A stretch of DNA of 19,839 nt from an uncultured Peptococcaceae bacterium (GCA_937976375.1 CALJRU010000025.1:1-19839), one strand, 5' to 3'. Counted from the first letter of the stretch, positions 1-9,753 are shown. Notes: a model not told the origin generated them from the letters alone. Numbers and translations are program-made.

Positions 1-2720
<2,720 letters not shown>

Positions 2721-2812
2721 AAGAATGGAAAGAACAAAGGAAGCGTAGAAGACAGAAAGACAGTTACTGTGTAATTTTGAGGGAGCGAGAAGCGAACTCA
2801 AGAGAAGAAAAT

Positions 2813-2931
2813 ATCCTGGTGACGAAAGCGAAGGGGACACACCTGTAACCATCCCGAACACAGAAGTTAAGCCCTTCAGCGCCGACAATACTTGCTACTC
2901 TTTTGCTGGGAAGATAGGTCATTGCCAGGAT
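2813..2931 (+). rRNA. rrf: 5S ribosomal RNA
   Basis: About 119 nt. It begins with TCCTGGTGAC and ends with GCCAGGA, and these ends pair to form helix I. The conserved internal block CCATCCCGAACACAGAAGTTAAGC of bacterial 5S is present from about 2850. It lies ~92 nt after the 23S end, in the standard 16S-23S-5S order. The spacer carries the TTGAG/CTCAA inverted repeat often seen in such spacers. The exact ends are set by pairing and may be off by 1-2 nt. Confidence 0.95.
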
Positions 2932-2934
2932 TGT

Positions 2935-3007
2935 TCCTCGATAGCTCAGTCGGTAGAGCGCATGACTGTTAATCATGATGTCACTGGTTCGAGCCCAGTT
3001 CGGGGAG
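2935..3007 (+). tRNA. tRNA-Asn (anticodon GTT)
   Basis: A 73-nt cloverleaf. The acceptor strands TCCTCGA and TCGGGGA pair over 7 bp. The D stem is GCTC/GAGC, the anticodon arm CATGA-CTGTTAA-TCATG carries anticodon GTT, the T arm is ACTGG-TTCGAGC-CCAGT, and the discriminator base is G. The genome follows with CCT rather than CCA, so the 3' CCA must be added by a nucleotidyltransferase. It starts only 3 nt after the 5S, so it is almost certainly cotranscribed with the rRNA operon. Confidence 0.97.
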
Positions 3008-3012
3008 CCTTC

Positions 3013-3036
3013 GGACAAGGTCTTTGGACCTTGTCC
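3013..3036 (+). other. Perfect 10-bp hairpin between the two tRNAs
   Basis: GGACAAGGTC (3013-3022), loop TTTG, then GACCTTGTCC (3027-3036) form a perfect 10-bp stem, followed only by TTTG and not by a long T-run. It could be a weak terminator that lowers tRNA-Trp relative to the rRNA, or a structural spacer guiding RNase processing of the precursor. The sequence alone does not separate these. Confidence 0.5.
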
Positions 3037-3043
3037 TTTGTAT

Positions 3044-3116
3044 AGGGGTATAGTTCAGCTGGTAGAATATCGGTCTCCAAAACCGCAGGTCCTGGGTTCG
3101 AATCCTAGTGCCCCTG
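3044..3116 (+). tRNA. tRNA-Trp (anticodon CCA)
   Basis: A 73-nt cloverleaf. The acceptor strands AGGGGTA and TGCCCCT pair, with one G-U. The D stem is GTTC/GAAT, the anticodon loop CTCCAAA gives anticodon CCA, the T arm is CTGGG-TTCGAAT-CCTAG, and the discriminator base is G as expected for tRNA-Trp. The outermost anticodon-stem pair (T with C) is mismatched. No CCA is encoded, since the genome continues GAAA. It is the last gene of the rRNA operon, directly before two terminators. Confidence 0.95.
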
Positions 3117-3117
3117 G

Positions 3118-3152
3118 AAAGTCTTCATTGCATTGCAATGGAGACTTTTTTC
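3118..3152 (+). terminator. Rho-independent terminator 1 of the rRNA/tRNA operon
   Basis: AGTCTTCATTGC (3120-3131), loop ATT, GCAATGGAGACT (3135-3146): a 12-bp stem with one T-G wobble, running straight into a T-run (3146-3151). It lies right after tRNA-Trp. Confidence 0.9.
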
Positions 3153-3164
3153 ATATAGTTAGAT

Positions 3165-3198
3165 AAAAGCAGTTTTCCTAACGGAAGACTGCTTTTTT
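3165..3198 (+). terminator. Rho-independent terminator 2 of the rRNA/tRNA operon
   Basis: AAAAGCAGTTTTCC (3165-3178), loop TAAC, GGAAGACTGCTTTT (3183-3196) form a 14-bp stem with one wobble, then further T. The A-run on the 5' side would also let it work on the opposite strand. Paired terminators fit a heavily transcribed rRNA operon. Confidence 0.85.
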
Positions 3199-3283
3199 GC
3201 ATGAATATATGAAGTTAAGGAAACATGCGTAAATCAATACAAAAATAGTGAAAGAAAATAGTAGAAAAATAGGATCAGGGTTA

Positions 3284-3312
3284 TTCACCTAGAAAAAAAT
3301 GTATGCTATGAT
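3284..3312 (+). promoter_or_regulatory. Possible sigma-A promoter of the ThiE-HAD gene
   Basis: TTCACC (-35-like, 3284-3289), a 17-nt spacer, then TATGAT (-10-like, 3307-3312), about 40 nt before the start codon. The -10 is good and the -35 is weak (4 of 6). The preceding terminators mean this gene needs its own promoter. Confidence 0.4.
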
Positions 3313-3351
3313 GATTGACAAGAGTAAATGATCAACGGAGGCAAAATATTT

Positions 3352-4629
3352 ATGAATAGGGAAGATTTATTATTATATGTGATTACTGATTGCGATCATC
3401 TTCAAGGAGAAGCCTTGCTGCAGCGAACAGAACAAATTCTTCAGAACGGGGCTACAATTCTTCAGTATCGTGATAAGCACGGTGCTGCAAAGGAGGATGT
3501 GAAAGCTCTGCAAGCACTTTGCAAGCAGTATAATGTTCCATTTATCATCAATGACAATGTAGCCTTGGCTCAGGAAATTGATGCTGACGGTGTGCATGTT
3601 GGCCAGGAGGATATGGCTGCAGCAAGTGCAAGAGCACAATTGGGCCCGGATAAGATTGTTGGCGTGACAGCGAAAACGTTGGAACAGGCGAAAAAGGCCG
3701 TTGAAGATGGTGCGGATTACCTTGGCGTAGGTGCGCTTTTCCACAGTGTAAGCAAAGATTCAAGTATTACGAGTCGTGAAACGCTCAAAGAAATTTGTGC
3801 TACAGTTGATATTCCTGTTGTTGGGATTGGCGGAATTAATGAAAATAATGCTGCTGTATTGGCAGGTACGGGTGTTGCTGGTGCTGCAGTGATCAGTGCG
3901 CTTTATAGTTATCCACAGCCGGCACTGGTTACAAAGCGTTTGGCACGTAAAATAAGCTATATCGTTCATGGAGATCCCGATATAAAAGGAATTCTTGCTG
4001 ATGTAGATGGTACACTGACTGATACTCTTGCATTTTATCAGGATTTGGTGCCAGGGTTCTTGCGGGATAATGGTTATCGACCAGGTGGAGATTTGGCGCA
4101 AATATTGGCGGATAAAACCATGCCTGAAAGCGTTGGGTATGTAAAGCATAATTATTCAGGAACATTTGGTGTGGGTCAAGTTGTAGACACATTAGAGGCG
4201 GATCTTGAATGGTACTATCATACGGAAGGTAAAGCGAAACCAGGGGTTAAAGAATTCTTGTCAGTTGCAAAGGAACGTCATATTCCTGTTGTTGCAACCA
4301 GTATTCATGATGCAGAAGTATGTCGAACCTTGTTTGAACATGCTGGCATTGATGATGCGATTGCATCTATTGCAAGTGGTTGGGAAAAACGCTTAGCTGG
4401 CGGTGATTCGGCATTATTTACAATGGGCGTGGACATGATTGGTGCCGAAGCAAAAAATATTTGGGCCTTTAATGATGGTGTTGAAGGCGTTTTTGGCGCA
4501 AAAGGTGCAGGTGTTAAAATTGCTGCAATATATGATTCGAATCACACTGAAAAAGAATGGAATCAGATTGTTCAAACTGCGGATGTTGCTTTTATGAACT
4601 GGCAGGAAGCTTTAGACTGGTTGAAATGA
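3352..4629 (+). CDS. Thiamine-phosphate synthase fused to a HAD-family hydrolase
   Basis: 425 aa. Residues ~1-205 are a ThiE/TenI-type TIM barrel. Visible motifs are YRDK (39-42) after the first strands, FIINDN (64-69) with DADGVHVGQED (78-88) for pyrophosphate/magnesium and pyrimidine binding, a shortened VGVTAKT (103-109), SVSKD (132-136), and the phosphate-binding GIGGIN (158-163). ThiE joins HMP-PP and thiazole phosphate to give thiamine phosphate. Residues ~212-425 are a HAD phosphatase-like domain: motif I DVDGTLTD (217-224) with two aspartates, motif II TS (316-317), a lysine-bearing GWEKR (343-347), and motif IV-like FNDGVEG (373-379). Start 3352 is chosen because CGGAGG (3336-3341) sits 10 nt upstream; an ATG at 3328 lies before that site. 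ThiE alone is ~210 aa, so this is a true two-domain fusion. The HAD substrate is unknown; thiamine phosphate or a precursor is an inference. The barrel could instead be TenI-like. Confidence 0.85.
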   Translation: MNREDLLLYVITDCDHLQGEALLQRTEQILQNGATILQYRDKHGAAKEDVKALQALCKQYNVPFIINDNVALAQEIDADGVHVGQEDMAAASARAQLGPDKIVGVTAKTLEQAKKAVEDGADYLGVGALFHSVSKDSSITSRETLKEICATVDIPVVGIGGINENNAAVLAGTGVAGAAVISALYSYPQPALVTKRLARKISYIVHGDPDIKGILADVDGTLTDTLAFYQDLVPGFLRDNGYRPGGDLAQILADKTMPESVGYVKHNYSGTFGVGQVVDTLEADLEWYYHTEGKAKPGVKEFLSVAKERHIPVVATSIHDAEVCRTLFEHAGIDDAIASIASGWEKRLAGGDSALFTMGVDMIGAEAKNIWAFNDGVEGVFGAKGAGVKIAAIYDSNHTEKEWNQIVQTADVAFMNWQEALDWLK

Positions 4630-4707
4630 TGCAAAAAATAATTGTAAGAGAGAAATGATTGCAAAAAAGTCGGAGATGTAAAACATAAATAATTCTTATT
4701 GAATCTC

Positions 4708-4736
4708 TAGACACGTTGCATATCCTATGATATACT
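4708..4736 (+). promoter_or_regulatory. Sigma-A type promoter of the CBS-domain gene
   Basis: TAGACA (4708-4713) and TATACT (4731-4736) are separated by exactly 17 nt; each hexamer is one base from consensus. It lies in the 192-nt gap before the first CBS gene and gives a leader of ~80 nt. It is the best-matching promoter in the window. Confidence 0.65.
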
Positions 4737-4821
4737 AAAACCATGAAATAAGTGGTAAGTAATATGCGAATATGCAGTATTAGGAACCGAATGCTAAAAG
4801 ATGTTTAGGAGGAGACATAAA

Positions 4822-5328
4822 ATGGCAGTTCTAGTTAGAGATGTAATGATTGAAAACCCAGTAACTCTTAGTGATGAAGCAACCATCGGTGAAGCTGTAG
4901 AAGTTTTTGCTGATAAAAAAGTAGGTTGCCTGCCACTCGTTGATAAGAGTGGTGCATTGACTGCATTCCTTTCTGATGGTGATATTGTGGATTACGTTGT
5001 ACGTAATGTACGTCGCCGCAATAATCAATATAATCATATCAGATCCTGGTATCAGGTTGACTGCTTTGGTTCTTACCTGAAAAAATGTGTGGATGATCAT
5101 GCTTATCAGGCAGCAACTCATCATGTTATTACTGTTGAAGCAACAGATACCGTTAGAAATGTATCAAAATTGATTCAGAAAAAACACCTGAAACACATTC
5201 CTGTTCTGGATGAAGGAAAGTTTGTTGGTATCATCACTCGTAATGATATCATCAATGGTTTGTTTAAAGATTACTTGGCAAACCCAGATGCAGAATGCGT
5301 TGAAGGCGGACAAGACGACGATTTTTAA
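4822..5328 (+). CDS. Stand-alone CBS-domain-pair protein (first of two paralogues)
   Basis: 168 aa, consisting almost only of two CBS motifs and therefore a Bateman module. The first CBS motif is ~residues 5-60, with VRDVMIENPVTL, IGEAVEVFADKKVGCLPLVD and FLSDGDIVDYV. The second is ~100-155, with HHVITVEATDTVRNV, LIQKKHLKHIPVLD and VGIITRNDII. Between them lies a ~40-residue aromatic and basic insert (about 60-100). CBS pairs commonly bind adenine nucleotides or S-adenosylmethionine and control a partner; no catalytic or membrane domain is attached here. The protein ends in an acidic tail, GGQDDDF. Start 4822 has AGGAGGAG (4807-4814) 7 nt upstream; the in-frame ATG at 4801 lies before it. The ligand and partner are not visible. 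A second CBS gene lies 106 nt downstream. Confidence 0.85.
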   Translation: MAVLVRDVMIENPVTLSDEATIGEAVEVFADKKVGCLPLVDKSGALTAFLSDGDIVDYVVRNVRRRNNQYNHIRSWYQVDCFGSYLKKCVDDHAYQAATHHVITVEATDTVRNVSKLIQKKHLKHIPVLDEGKFVGIITRNDIINGLFKDYLANPDAECVEGGQDDDF

Positions 5329-5434
5329 TAGGGAAAACTGAAAATCGAGTGATTCTTTCATTTGCAATGGCATATCTGTTCTTAAAATAAGAATGGAAAG
5401 CTTTTGAAATAATGAATATAACGGAGGGATTATG

Positions 5435-5929
5435 ATGTCGGAAAACAGTTTAGCAAATATTTCTATCGCAGATATTATGATTGAGGATGTGAAGTATCTG
5501 AAGGATACTTCAACGATTGGTGAAGCAGTAGAAGCGTTTTCAAAGTATCGTGTTGGTGGATTCCCCGTTGTTGATGAAGCAAAAAGAGTTGTGGCTTATT
5601 TATCCGATGGCGATATCATCCACTACATTCTTTACAGAGCTGGTGCTCAAGGGATTGTATTCTTCAAACATTGGTCTGACATGGATGTAGAAGCCCTGGA
5701 ACAAGCTGCTAACGCAGTATCGGATGAGTCTGTTATGGCTTGCGCAACACGTAATGTACGGGCTGCCGAAGACAAAGAAAACTTGCGAGAAGTTGCTCAG
5801 TACATGGACCGCAAGAAACTAAAAAATATGCCAGTTGTACATGATGGCGTATTGATCGGTGTTATCAGCAGAAACACTTTGATCAAAAAATTCTTTGAAC
5901 GCTATGCCAGCGCTCAGAATGAAAAATAA
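5435..5929 (+). CDS. Stand-alone CBS-domain-pair protein (second paralogue)
   Basis: 164 aa, with the same architecture as the preceding gene. CBS 1 (~8-65) has IADIMIEDVKYL, STIGEAVEAFSKYRVGGFPV and YLSDGDIIHYI. CBS 2 (~100-155) has YMDRKKLKNMPVVHD and LIGVISRNTLI. The insert between them differs from its neighbour in sequence (VFFKHWSDMDVEALEQAANA). Shared landmarks (D-I-M-I-E, IGEAVE-F, YLSDGDI, RKKLK-x-P-V) suggest a tandem duplication followed by divergence. GGAGGG at 5423-5428 is 4 nt from ATG 5432 and 7 nt from ATG 5435, so 5435 is preferred and 5432 remains possible. The function is unknown; nucleotide sensing is the family expectation. Confidence 0.82.
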   Translation: MSENSLANISIADIMIEDVKYLKDTSTIGEAVEAFSKYRVGGFPVVDEAKRVVAYLSDGDIIHYILYRAGAQGIVFFKHWSDMDVEALEQAANAVSDESVMACATRNVRAAEDKENLREVAQYMDRKKLKNMPVVHDGVLIGVISRNTLIKKFFERYASAQNEK

Positions 5930-5961
5930 AATTTAATATCTTTTCGAGTTCCTAAATAGTT

Positions 5962-5999
5962 ACTCACTCTTAGCGATGTTGCTAAGAGTGAGTTTTTTT
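5962..5999 (+). terminator. Rho-independent terminator after the CBS genes
   Basis: ACTCACTCTTAGC (5962-5974), loop GATGTT, GCTAAGAGTGAGT (5981-5993) form a perfect 13-bp stem, followed by a T-run (5993-5999). It lies 33 nt after the second CBS stop codon. Confidence 0.93.
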
Positions 6000-6326
6000 A
6001 TTACAAAATAAGACGAAGGTGTATTATTGCTTCTAAATAGAAAATAGAGAAAGCAGTGGACAACATTTTATTCATTTTTTATAATTCATAGCACTTACTT
6101 TACGTTCATGCAAAACATAAGAAACACTAATTTTCTTATCGGCTTCACTTTTTACAACGCTCCAAATATGATTGAAGAACACAGGTTATTTTTTTAGACT
6201 CAATAAGTGGCTTTGTTAAGGCCTTGTTACAAAATGCACAAGATGTTCAAATAAATGTTATAAAATAAGTTTTTGACTCAAAGACATATGTGCACGGTGG
6301 GAGAAATTTTGAATTTATAAATATGC
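6000..6326. other. AT-rich intergenic stretch with no gene seen
   Basis: About 330 nt between the CBS terminator and the symporter promoter. I see no reading frame with a ribosome binding site, no tRNA and no recognisable RNA family. It contains AT-rich runs, an imperfect dyad around AAGGCCTT (6218-6225) flanked by TTTGTT and TTACAAA, and nothing resembling an insertion-sequence end. Confidence 0.5.
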
Positions 6327-6370
6327 TTGACAATTCTGACGCATTTTGGCATCATAGTCTTATGATAAGA
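6327..6370 (+). promoter_or_regulatory. Putative symporter promoter with an overlapping dyad
   Basis: A consensus TTGACA (6327-6332) is followed 17-18 nt later by a weak -10 (CATCAT at 6350 or ATCATA at 6351). Just after this, at the expected transcription start, lies TCTTAT-G-ATAAGA (6358-6370), a perfect dyad of two 6-nt arms that could be an operator. The TATGAT inside the dyad is too far from TTGACA to serve as its -10. Confidence 0.4.
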
Positions 6371-6405
6371 TTCTGAAAACTTATTCAACAATGATCAATG
6401 AATCA

Positions 6406-6516
6406 AGAGTTCATAAAACTCTGGCAATTATACATCATAAATAGGATAAGTCGAAGGAATTAATTCATTGCGGAAGAACGTTATGCCGGGGACAATGCAA
6501 TAAGGTTCTAACGCAA
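6406..6516 (+). promoter_or_regulatory. Structured 5' leader of the symporter mRNA
   Basis: Two RNA helices can be drawn by eye. Hairpin A is AGAGTT (6406-6411), loop CATAA, AACTCT (6417-6422). Hairpin B is long: TTGCG (6468-6472) with CGCAA (6512-6516), a 2x2 GA/AA internal loop, AGAAC (6475-6479) with GTTCT (6505-6509), then TTATGC (6481-6486) with GC-A-ATAA (6497-6503), and a purine-rich loop CGGGGACAAT. The leader from the putative promoter to the start is ~195 nt. It does not match the glycine riboswitch consensus (no CCGAAGG core). Which signal it senses, if any, is unknown. Confidence 0.4.
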
Positions 6517-6563
6517 AAGTTGTTAATTGAGACAGTGTGTGTAGAAAGATTGGAGGAAAAATT

Positions 6564-8072
6564 ATGTATGAGATGTTATTAGGCCCTGAGGGCATTGAAC
6601 GTGCCGTCAATGGGTTCGTCTGGGGACCAATTATGCTGGCTCTGCTGGTAGGTCTTGGTTATGTCATGACCTTCTGGAGCAAAGGGCTTCAGTTCCGCAA
6701 ACTGGGCTTCGTTTTTAAACGTACCATTGGTGGTGCTTTAAAAGGTGGCTCATCCACGAAAGATGGTAATAACATTACCCCTTTCCAGGCAATGGCGACC
6801 GCTCTGGCATCAACCATCGGGACAGGTAATATCGTAGGTATTGCGACCGCTATTACCGTCGGGGGACCAGGGGCAATCTTCTGGATGTGGGTTGCAGCTG
6901 CTGGTGGTATGATGACCAAGTACTCCGAAATCACGCTTGCATTAAAATTCCGTGAAAAGAATGACATGGGCATGTACACAGGTGGTCCAATGTACTACCT
7001 CCACAATGGTCTTGGTAGTCGTCCTGGTTGGCAGGGAGCGCTTGGTAAATTCCTGGCAGTCTGCTTTGCGATCTTTGCTGCAGTAGCATGCTTCGGTATT
7101 GGGAACCTGACGCAAGGGAACTCTATTGCCAGCTCTTTAAATGATACGTTTGGTGTTCCGGTTAACATTACTGGTATCATTCTTGCAATTATCGTTTTGG
7201 TTGTTATTCTTGGTGGGATCAACGGTATCGCAAAGGTTACTGAAAAACTCGTACCTCTCATGGCATTGTTCTATCTCATTTTCGCCATCATCGTTCTCAT
7301 CATTCAGATTGATCAAATTCCATTTGCTTTGAAGTCCATCTTCGTTGGCGCATTCAGCCCTGACGCAGTTGGCGGCGGCGCAGTTGGTATCACCATCGGC
7401 GCAGCTATCAAATATGGTATTGCACGTGGTGTCTTCGCGAACGAAGCTGGTCTTGGTTCTGCACCTATGGCACACGCTGCTTCTTCCACGAAAGACCCTG
7501 TAGAACAAGGTCTCTGGGGTATTTTCGAAGTATTTACCGTATCGTTCTTGATCTGCACCTTGACCGCACTTGTTATCTTGACCTCTAAAGATGTCAACGG
7601 CGATCCAATGTGGCTTTCTGGTTTGAATGGTGCACCTCTGTCCTTGGCTTGCTTCAATGGGGCACTGCCTTGGTTCAATATTGGTTCTATTGTTGTAACA
7701 ATCGGTATTATCATGTTTGCACTGTCCACCCTTCTCGGCTGGAGCTACTATGGTGAAACAGCTCTGGGCTTCTTGTTCCGTCACAGAAGCGCTGGTGTTC
7801 GCCGCGGGGTTGCTATCGCATATCGTCTCGTTTATGTTGTTGTTGTTTACATTGGCTGCATTGGCGGTCTGGAAATCATCTGGAACGTATCCGATACCTT
7901 TAACGGCCTCATGGCAATTCCTAACTTGATTGGTTTGGCATTCCTGTCTACAATTGTAATCAAAGAAACCAAACGCTATTTCAACAATGTTGAAAAGGGA
8001 TTGCCAACTTTGACTGGTGCAGAAGGCGAGTATTCCGCTGAAGATATTGCATCTACTGCGCCAAAAGCTTAA
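6564..8072 (+). CDS. Sodium:alanine/glycine symporter (AGCS family)
   Basis: 502 aa, a usual AGCS length, with about 10-11 hydrophobic membrane spans. Family landmarks include ASTIGTGNIVGIATAI with GGPGAIFWMWVAA in the N-terminal third, MMTKYSEITLALKFRE, a YTGGPMYYL loop, FANEAGLGSAPMAHAA mid-protein (the conserved N-E-A-G-x-G-S signature), and LGWSYYGETAL near the C-terminal third. The protein sits in the cytoplasmic membrane and takes up alanine or glycine with Na+ or H+. Its position just before the glycine cleavage genes suggests glycine as a physiological substrate, which is inference. TGGAGG (6551-6556) lies 7 nt before ATG 6564, so a GTG-started extension upstream is rejected. It is monocistronic: it has a leader in front and a strong terminator behind. 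Confidence 0.93.
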   Translation: MYEMLLGPEGIERAVNGFVWGPIMLALLVGLGYVMTFWSKGLQFRKLGFVFKRTIGGALKGGSSTKDGNNITPFQAMATALASTIGTGNIVGIATAITVGGPGAIFWMWVAAAGGMMTKYSEITLALKFREKNDMGMYTGGPMYYLHNGLGSRPGWQGALGKFLAVCFAIFAAVACFGIGNLTQGNSIASSLNDTFGVPVNITGIILAIIVLVVILGGINGIAKVTEKLVPLMALFYLIFAIIVLIIQIDQIPFALKSIFVGAFSPDAVGGGAVGITIGAAIKYGIARGVFANEAGLGSAPMAHAASSTKDPVEQGLWGIFEVFTVSFLICTLTALVILTSKDVNGDPMWLSGLNGAPLSLACFNGALPWFNIGSIVVTIGIIMFALSTLLGWSYYGETALGFLFRHRSAGVRRGVAIAYRLVYVVVVYIGCIGGLEIIWNVSDTFNGLMAIPNLIGLAFLSTIVIKETKRYFNNVEKGLPTLTGAEGEYSAEDIASTAPKA

Positions 8073-8116
8073 TTGAATAAAGCCAAAAATGGACGTTGAT
8101 TGTTTTAAGGTAAATG

Positions 8117-8170
8117 AAAGGAGGAATTCTTCTACACGACATGTGTTGAAGGATTCCTCCTTTTCTTTTA
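8117..8170 (+). terminator. Rho-independent terminator between symporter and gcvT
   Basis: AAAGGAGGAATTCTTC (8117-8132) pairs with GAAGGATTCCTCCTTT (8148-8163) over 16 bp with one wobble. Inner ACAC/GTGT extends the stem, and TTTTCTTTTA follows. It lies 44 nt after the symporter stop and 49 nt before gcvT, so it separates the two transcripts or attenuates read-through. Confidence 0.88.
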
Positions 8171-8218
8171 TAATGAAAGTAGAATCTTAGTATATTATGA
8201 ATTAAGGGAGGAAAATGT

Positions 8219-9301
8219 ATGGACAAAAAAACACCGTTGTATGACACTCATGTTGCTGCTGGCGGCAAAATGGTTCCGTTTGGGGGCTTTTCCATGCCAG
8301 TGCAGTATAAAGCTGGTGTCATTGCAGAACACATGGTAGTGCGCGAAAAAGCAGGGCTCTTTGATGTTAGCCATATGGGCGAAATTACATTGAAGGGGCC
8401 AGATGCACTGGCAAACTTGGAAAAAATCCTTACTAATAAGTTTGGTAATATGGTAGATGGCCAGGCGCGCTACACAGTTATGTGCTATGACAATGGCGGT
8501 TGCGTAGATGATTTGATTGTTTACAAGAAAGCCGATAACGATTATTTCCTCGTTGTGAACGCATCCAATAAGGATAAAGACTTTGCCTGGATGAAGGAAC
8601 ATGAATTTGGCGATGCAACTTTTACTGATGTCAGTGATGAATGGGGCCAGTTGGCGCTGCAGGGACCAAAAGCAATGGATATCTTGCGAAAGCTGACCAG
8701 CGAAGAAAACATTCCAGCAAAGTACTATCATGCTGTCATGGAAGGTGAAGTGGCTGGTATTCCTTGTGTGGTATCAAAAACAGGTTACACTGGTGAAGAC
8801 GGCGTTGAACTGTATTGTGCAGCCAGTGATGTTGTAGAGCTTTGGAACAAAGTTATGGAAGCTGGCGAAGAATTTGGTCTGTTGCCATGTGGCCTTGGTG
8901 CTCGTGATACACTGCGCATGGAAGCTGCAATGCCTCTGTATGGTCATGAAATGAATGAAACCGTTTCCCCTTTGGAAACAGGATTGGGTTTTGCCGTAAA
9001 GATGGACAAAGACGATTTCATTGGCAAAGCTGCACTGGAACAGCCTGCAGCACGTAAACGTGTTGGTCTTAAGGTTACAGGCCGCGGCATTATCCGTGAA
9101 TCTGAACCTGTCTTTGCGGGTGACAAACAAATTGGTATGACGACTTCCGGTACGCACTGCCCATTCTTAGGACATCCAGTGGCAATGGCATTGGTTGAAA
9201 AAGACAGTGTGGATGTTGGCGATGTTGTGGAAGTTGAAGTGCGCGGACGCCGTGTTGCTGCTGAAGTGGTTCCACTGCCATTCTATAAGAGAGAAAAATA
9301 A
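8219..9301 (+). CDS. gcvT: Glycine cleavage system T protein (aminomethyltransferase)
   Basis: 360 aa, full family length. It takes the aminomethyl group from lipoyl-H protein, releases NH3 and passes the one-carbon unit to THF as 5,10-methylene-THF. Landmarks are TPLYDTHVAAGGKMVPFGG at the N-terminus, FDVSHMGEI (48-56), the catalytic aspartate region GGCVDDLIVY (93-102), SKTGYTGEDGVEL in mid-protein and GLGARDTLRMEAAMPLYGHE, with a C-terminal beta domain ending VPLPFYKREK. GGGAGG (8206-8211) lies 7 nt before the ATG. It is the first gene of the gcv cluster, after a terminator, so a promoter is expected in 8164-8205; only a weak TATATT/TATTAT -10 (8191-8198) is visible. No glycine riboswitch precedes it. 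Confidence 0.97.
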   Translation: MDKKTPLYDTHVAAGGKMVPFGGFSMPVQYKAGVIAEHMVVREKAGLFDVSHMGEITLKGPDALANLEKILTNKFGNMVDGQARYTVMCYDNGGCVDDLIVYKKADNDYFLVVNASNKDKDFAWMKEHEFGDATFTDVSDEWGQLALQGPKAMDILRKLTSEENIPAKYYHAVMEGEVAGIPCVVSKTGYTGEDGVELYCAASDVVELWNKVMEAGEEFGLLPCGLGARDTLRMEAAMPLYGHEMNETVSPLETGLGFAVKMDKDDFIGKAALEQPAARKRVGLKVTGRGIIRESEPVFAGDKQIGMTTSGTHCPFLGHPVAMALVEKDSVDVGDVVEVEVRGRRVAAEVVPLPFYKREK

Positions 9302-9310
9302 ATTTTTTTT

Positions 9311-9346
9311 CGCGGGCTATGTCCGTGAACCATTAAATAAGCTTAT
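9311..9346 (+). other. Hairpin and palindrome in the gcvT-gcvH gap
   Basis: A T-run (9303-9310) is followed by CGCGGGC-TAT-GTCCGTG (9311-9327), a 7-bp stem with two G-U pairs. Then comes the 10-bp palindrome ATAAGCTTAT (9337-9346). The T-run precedes the stem, so this is not a terminator for the + strand. It may stabilise or process the mRNA ahead of gcvH, whose product is often needed in excess; that role is inference. Confidence 0.3.
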
Positions 9347-9375
9347 ATTAGTTTAACATGAAAGGAAGAACTGAA

Positions 9376-9753
9376 ATGGAAATTAGAGATGAACTGCGTT
9401 ATTCTGAAGATCATGAATGGGTACTTGTTGAAGGCGATGTAGCGGTTGTTGGGATTACCGACTATGCACAAAGTGAATTGGGCGACCTCGTATTCGTTAA
9501 CCTTCCAGAAGAAGGCGATGAAGTGACCGCTGGTGAAACCTTTGCCGATGTTGAATCTGTTAAAGCTGTCAGCGATGTACTGAGCCCTGTAGACGGTACT
9601 GTTGCTGAAATTAATGAAGAATTGCTGGATTCTCCAGAAAAGATTAACGAAGCACCATACGATGCCTGGTTCATCAAGGTTAGCGATTATAAAGAAGCCG
9701 ATGGCCTTATGAACGCTGAAGAATATAAGGCATTCGTTGAAGGCCTCGAATAA
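9376..9753 (+). CDS. gcvH: Glycine cleavage system H protein
   Basis: 125 aa, the usual size. This small lipoyl carrier shuttles the aminomethyl group between the P, T and L proteins in the cytoplasm. The N-terminal YSEDHEWVLVEG, GITDYAQSELGD and the lipoylation site DVESVKAVSD are all present; the modified lysine is K63. The start is placed at 9376 because AAAGGAAG (9360-9367) lies 8 nt upstream; an ATG at 9358 overlaps that site and would add six non-conserved residues. It follows gcvT by 74 nt and precedes gcvPA by 44 nt. The lipoate ligase needed to activate K63 is encoded downstream. Confidence 0.97.
   Translation: MEIRDELRYSEDHEWVLVEGDVAVVGITDYAQSELGDLVFVNLPEEGDEVTAGETFADVESVKAVSDVLSPVDGTVAEINEELLDSPEKINEAPYDAWFIKVSDYKEADGLMNAEEYKAFVEGLE

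Noticed and set aside
6417..6456. Glycine-aptamer-like fragments AACTCTGGCAA and TCGAAGG in the symporter leader
   Set aside because: They occur in the wrong order for an aptamer, and AACTCT is better explained as one arm of a local hairpin.
8073..8218. Glycine riboswitch in front of gcvT
   Set aside because: The gap is only 146 nt and mostly taken by a terminator hairpin. Neither the CCGAAGG core nor the CTCTCAGGCA edge is present.
9303..9327. Terminator between gcvT and gcvH
   Set aside because: The T-run comes before the stem, not after it, so it cannot terminate + strand transcription in the usual way.
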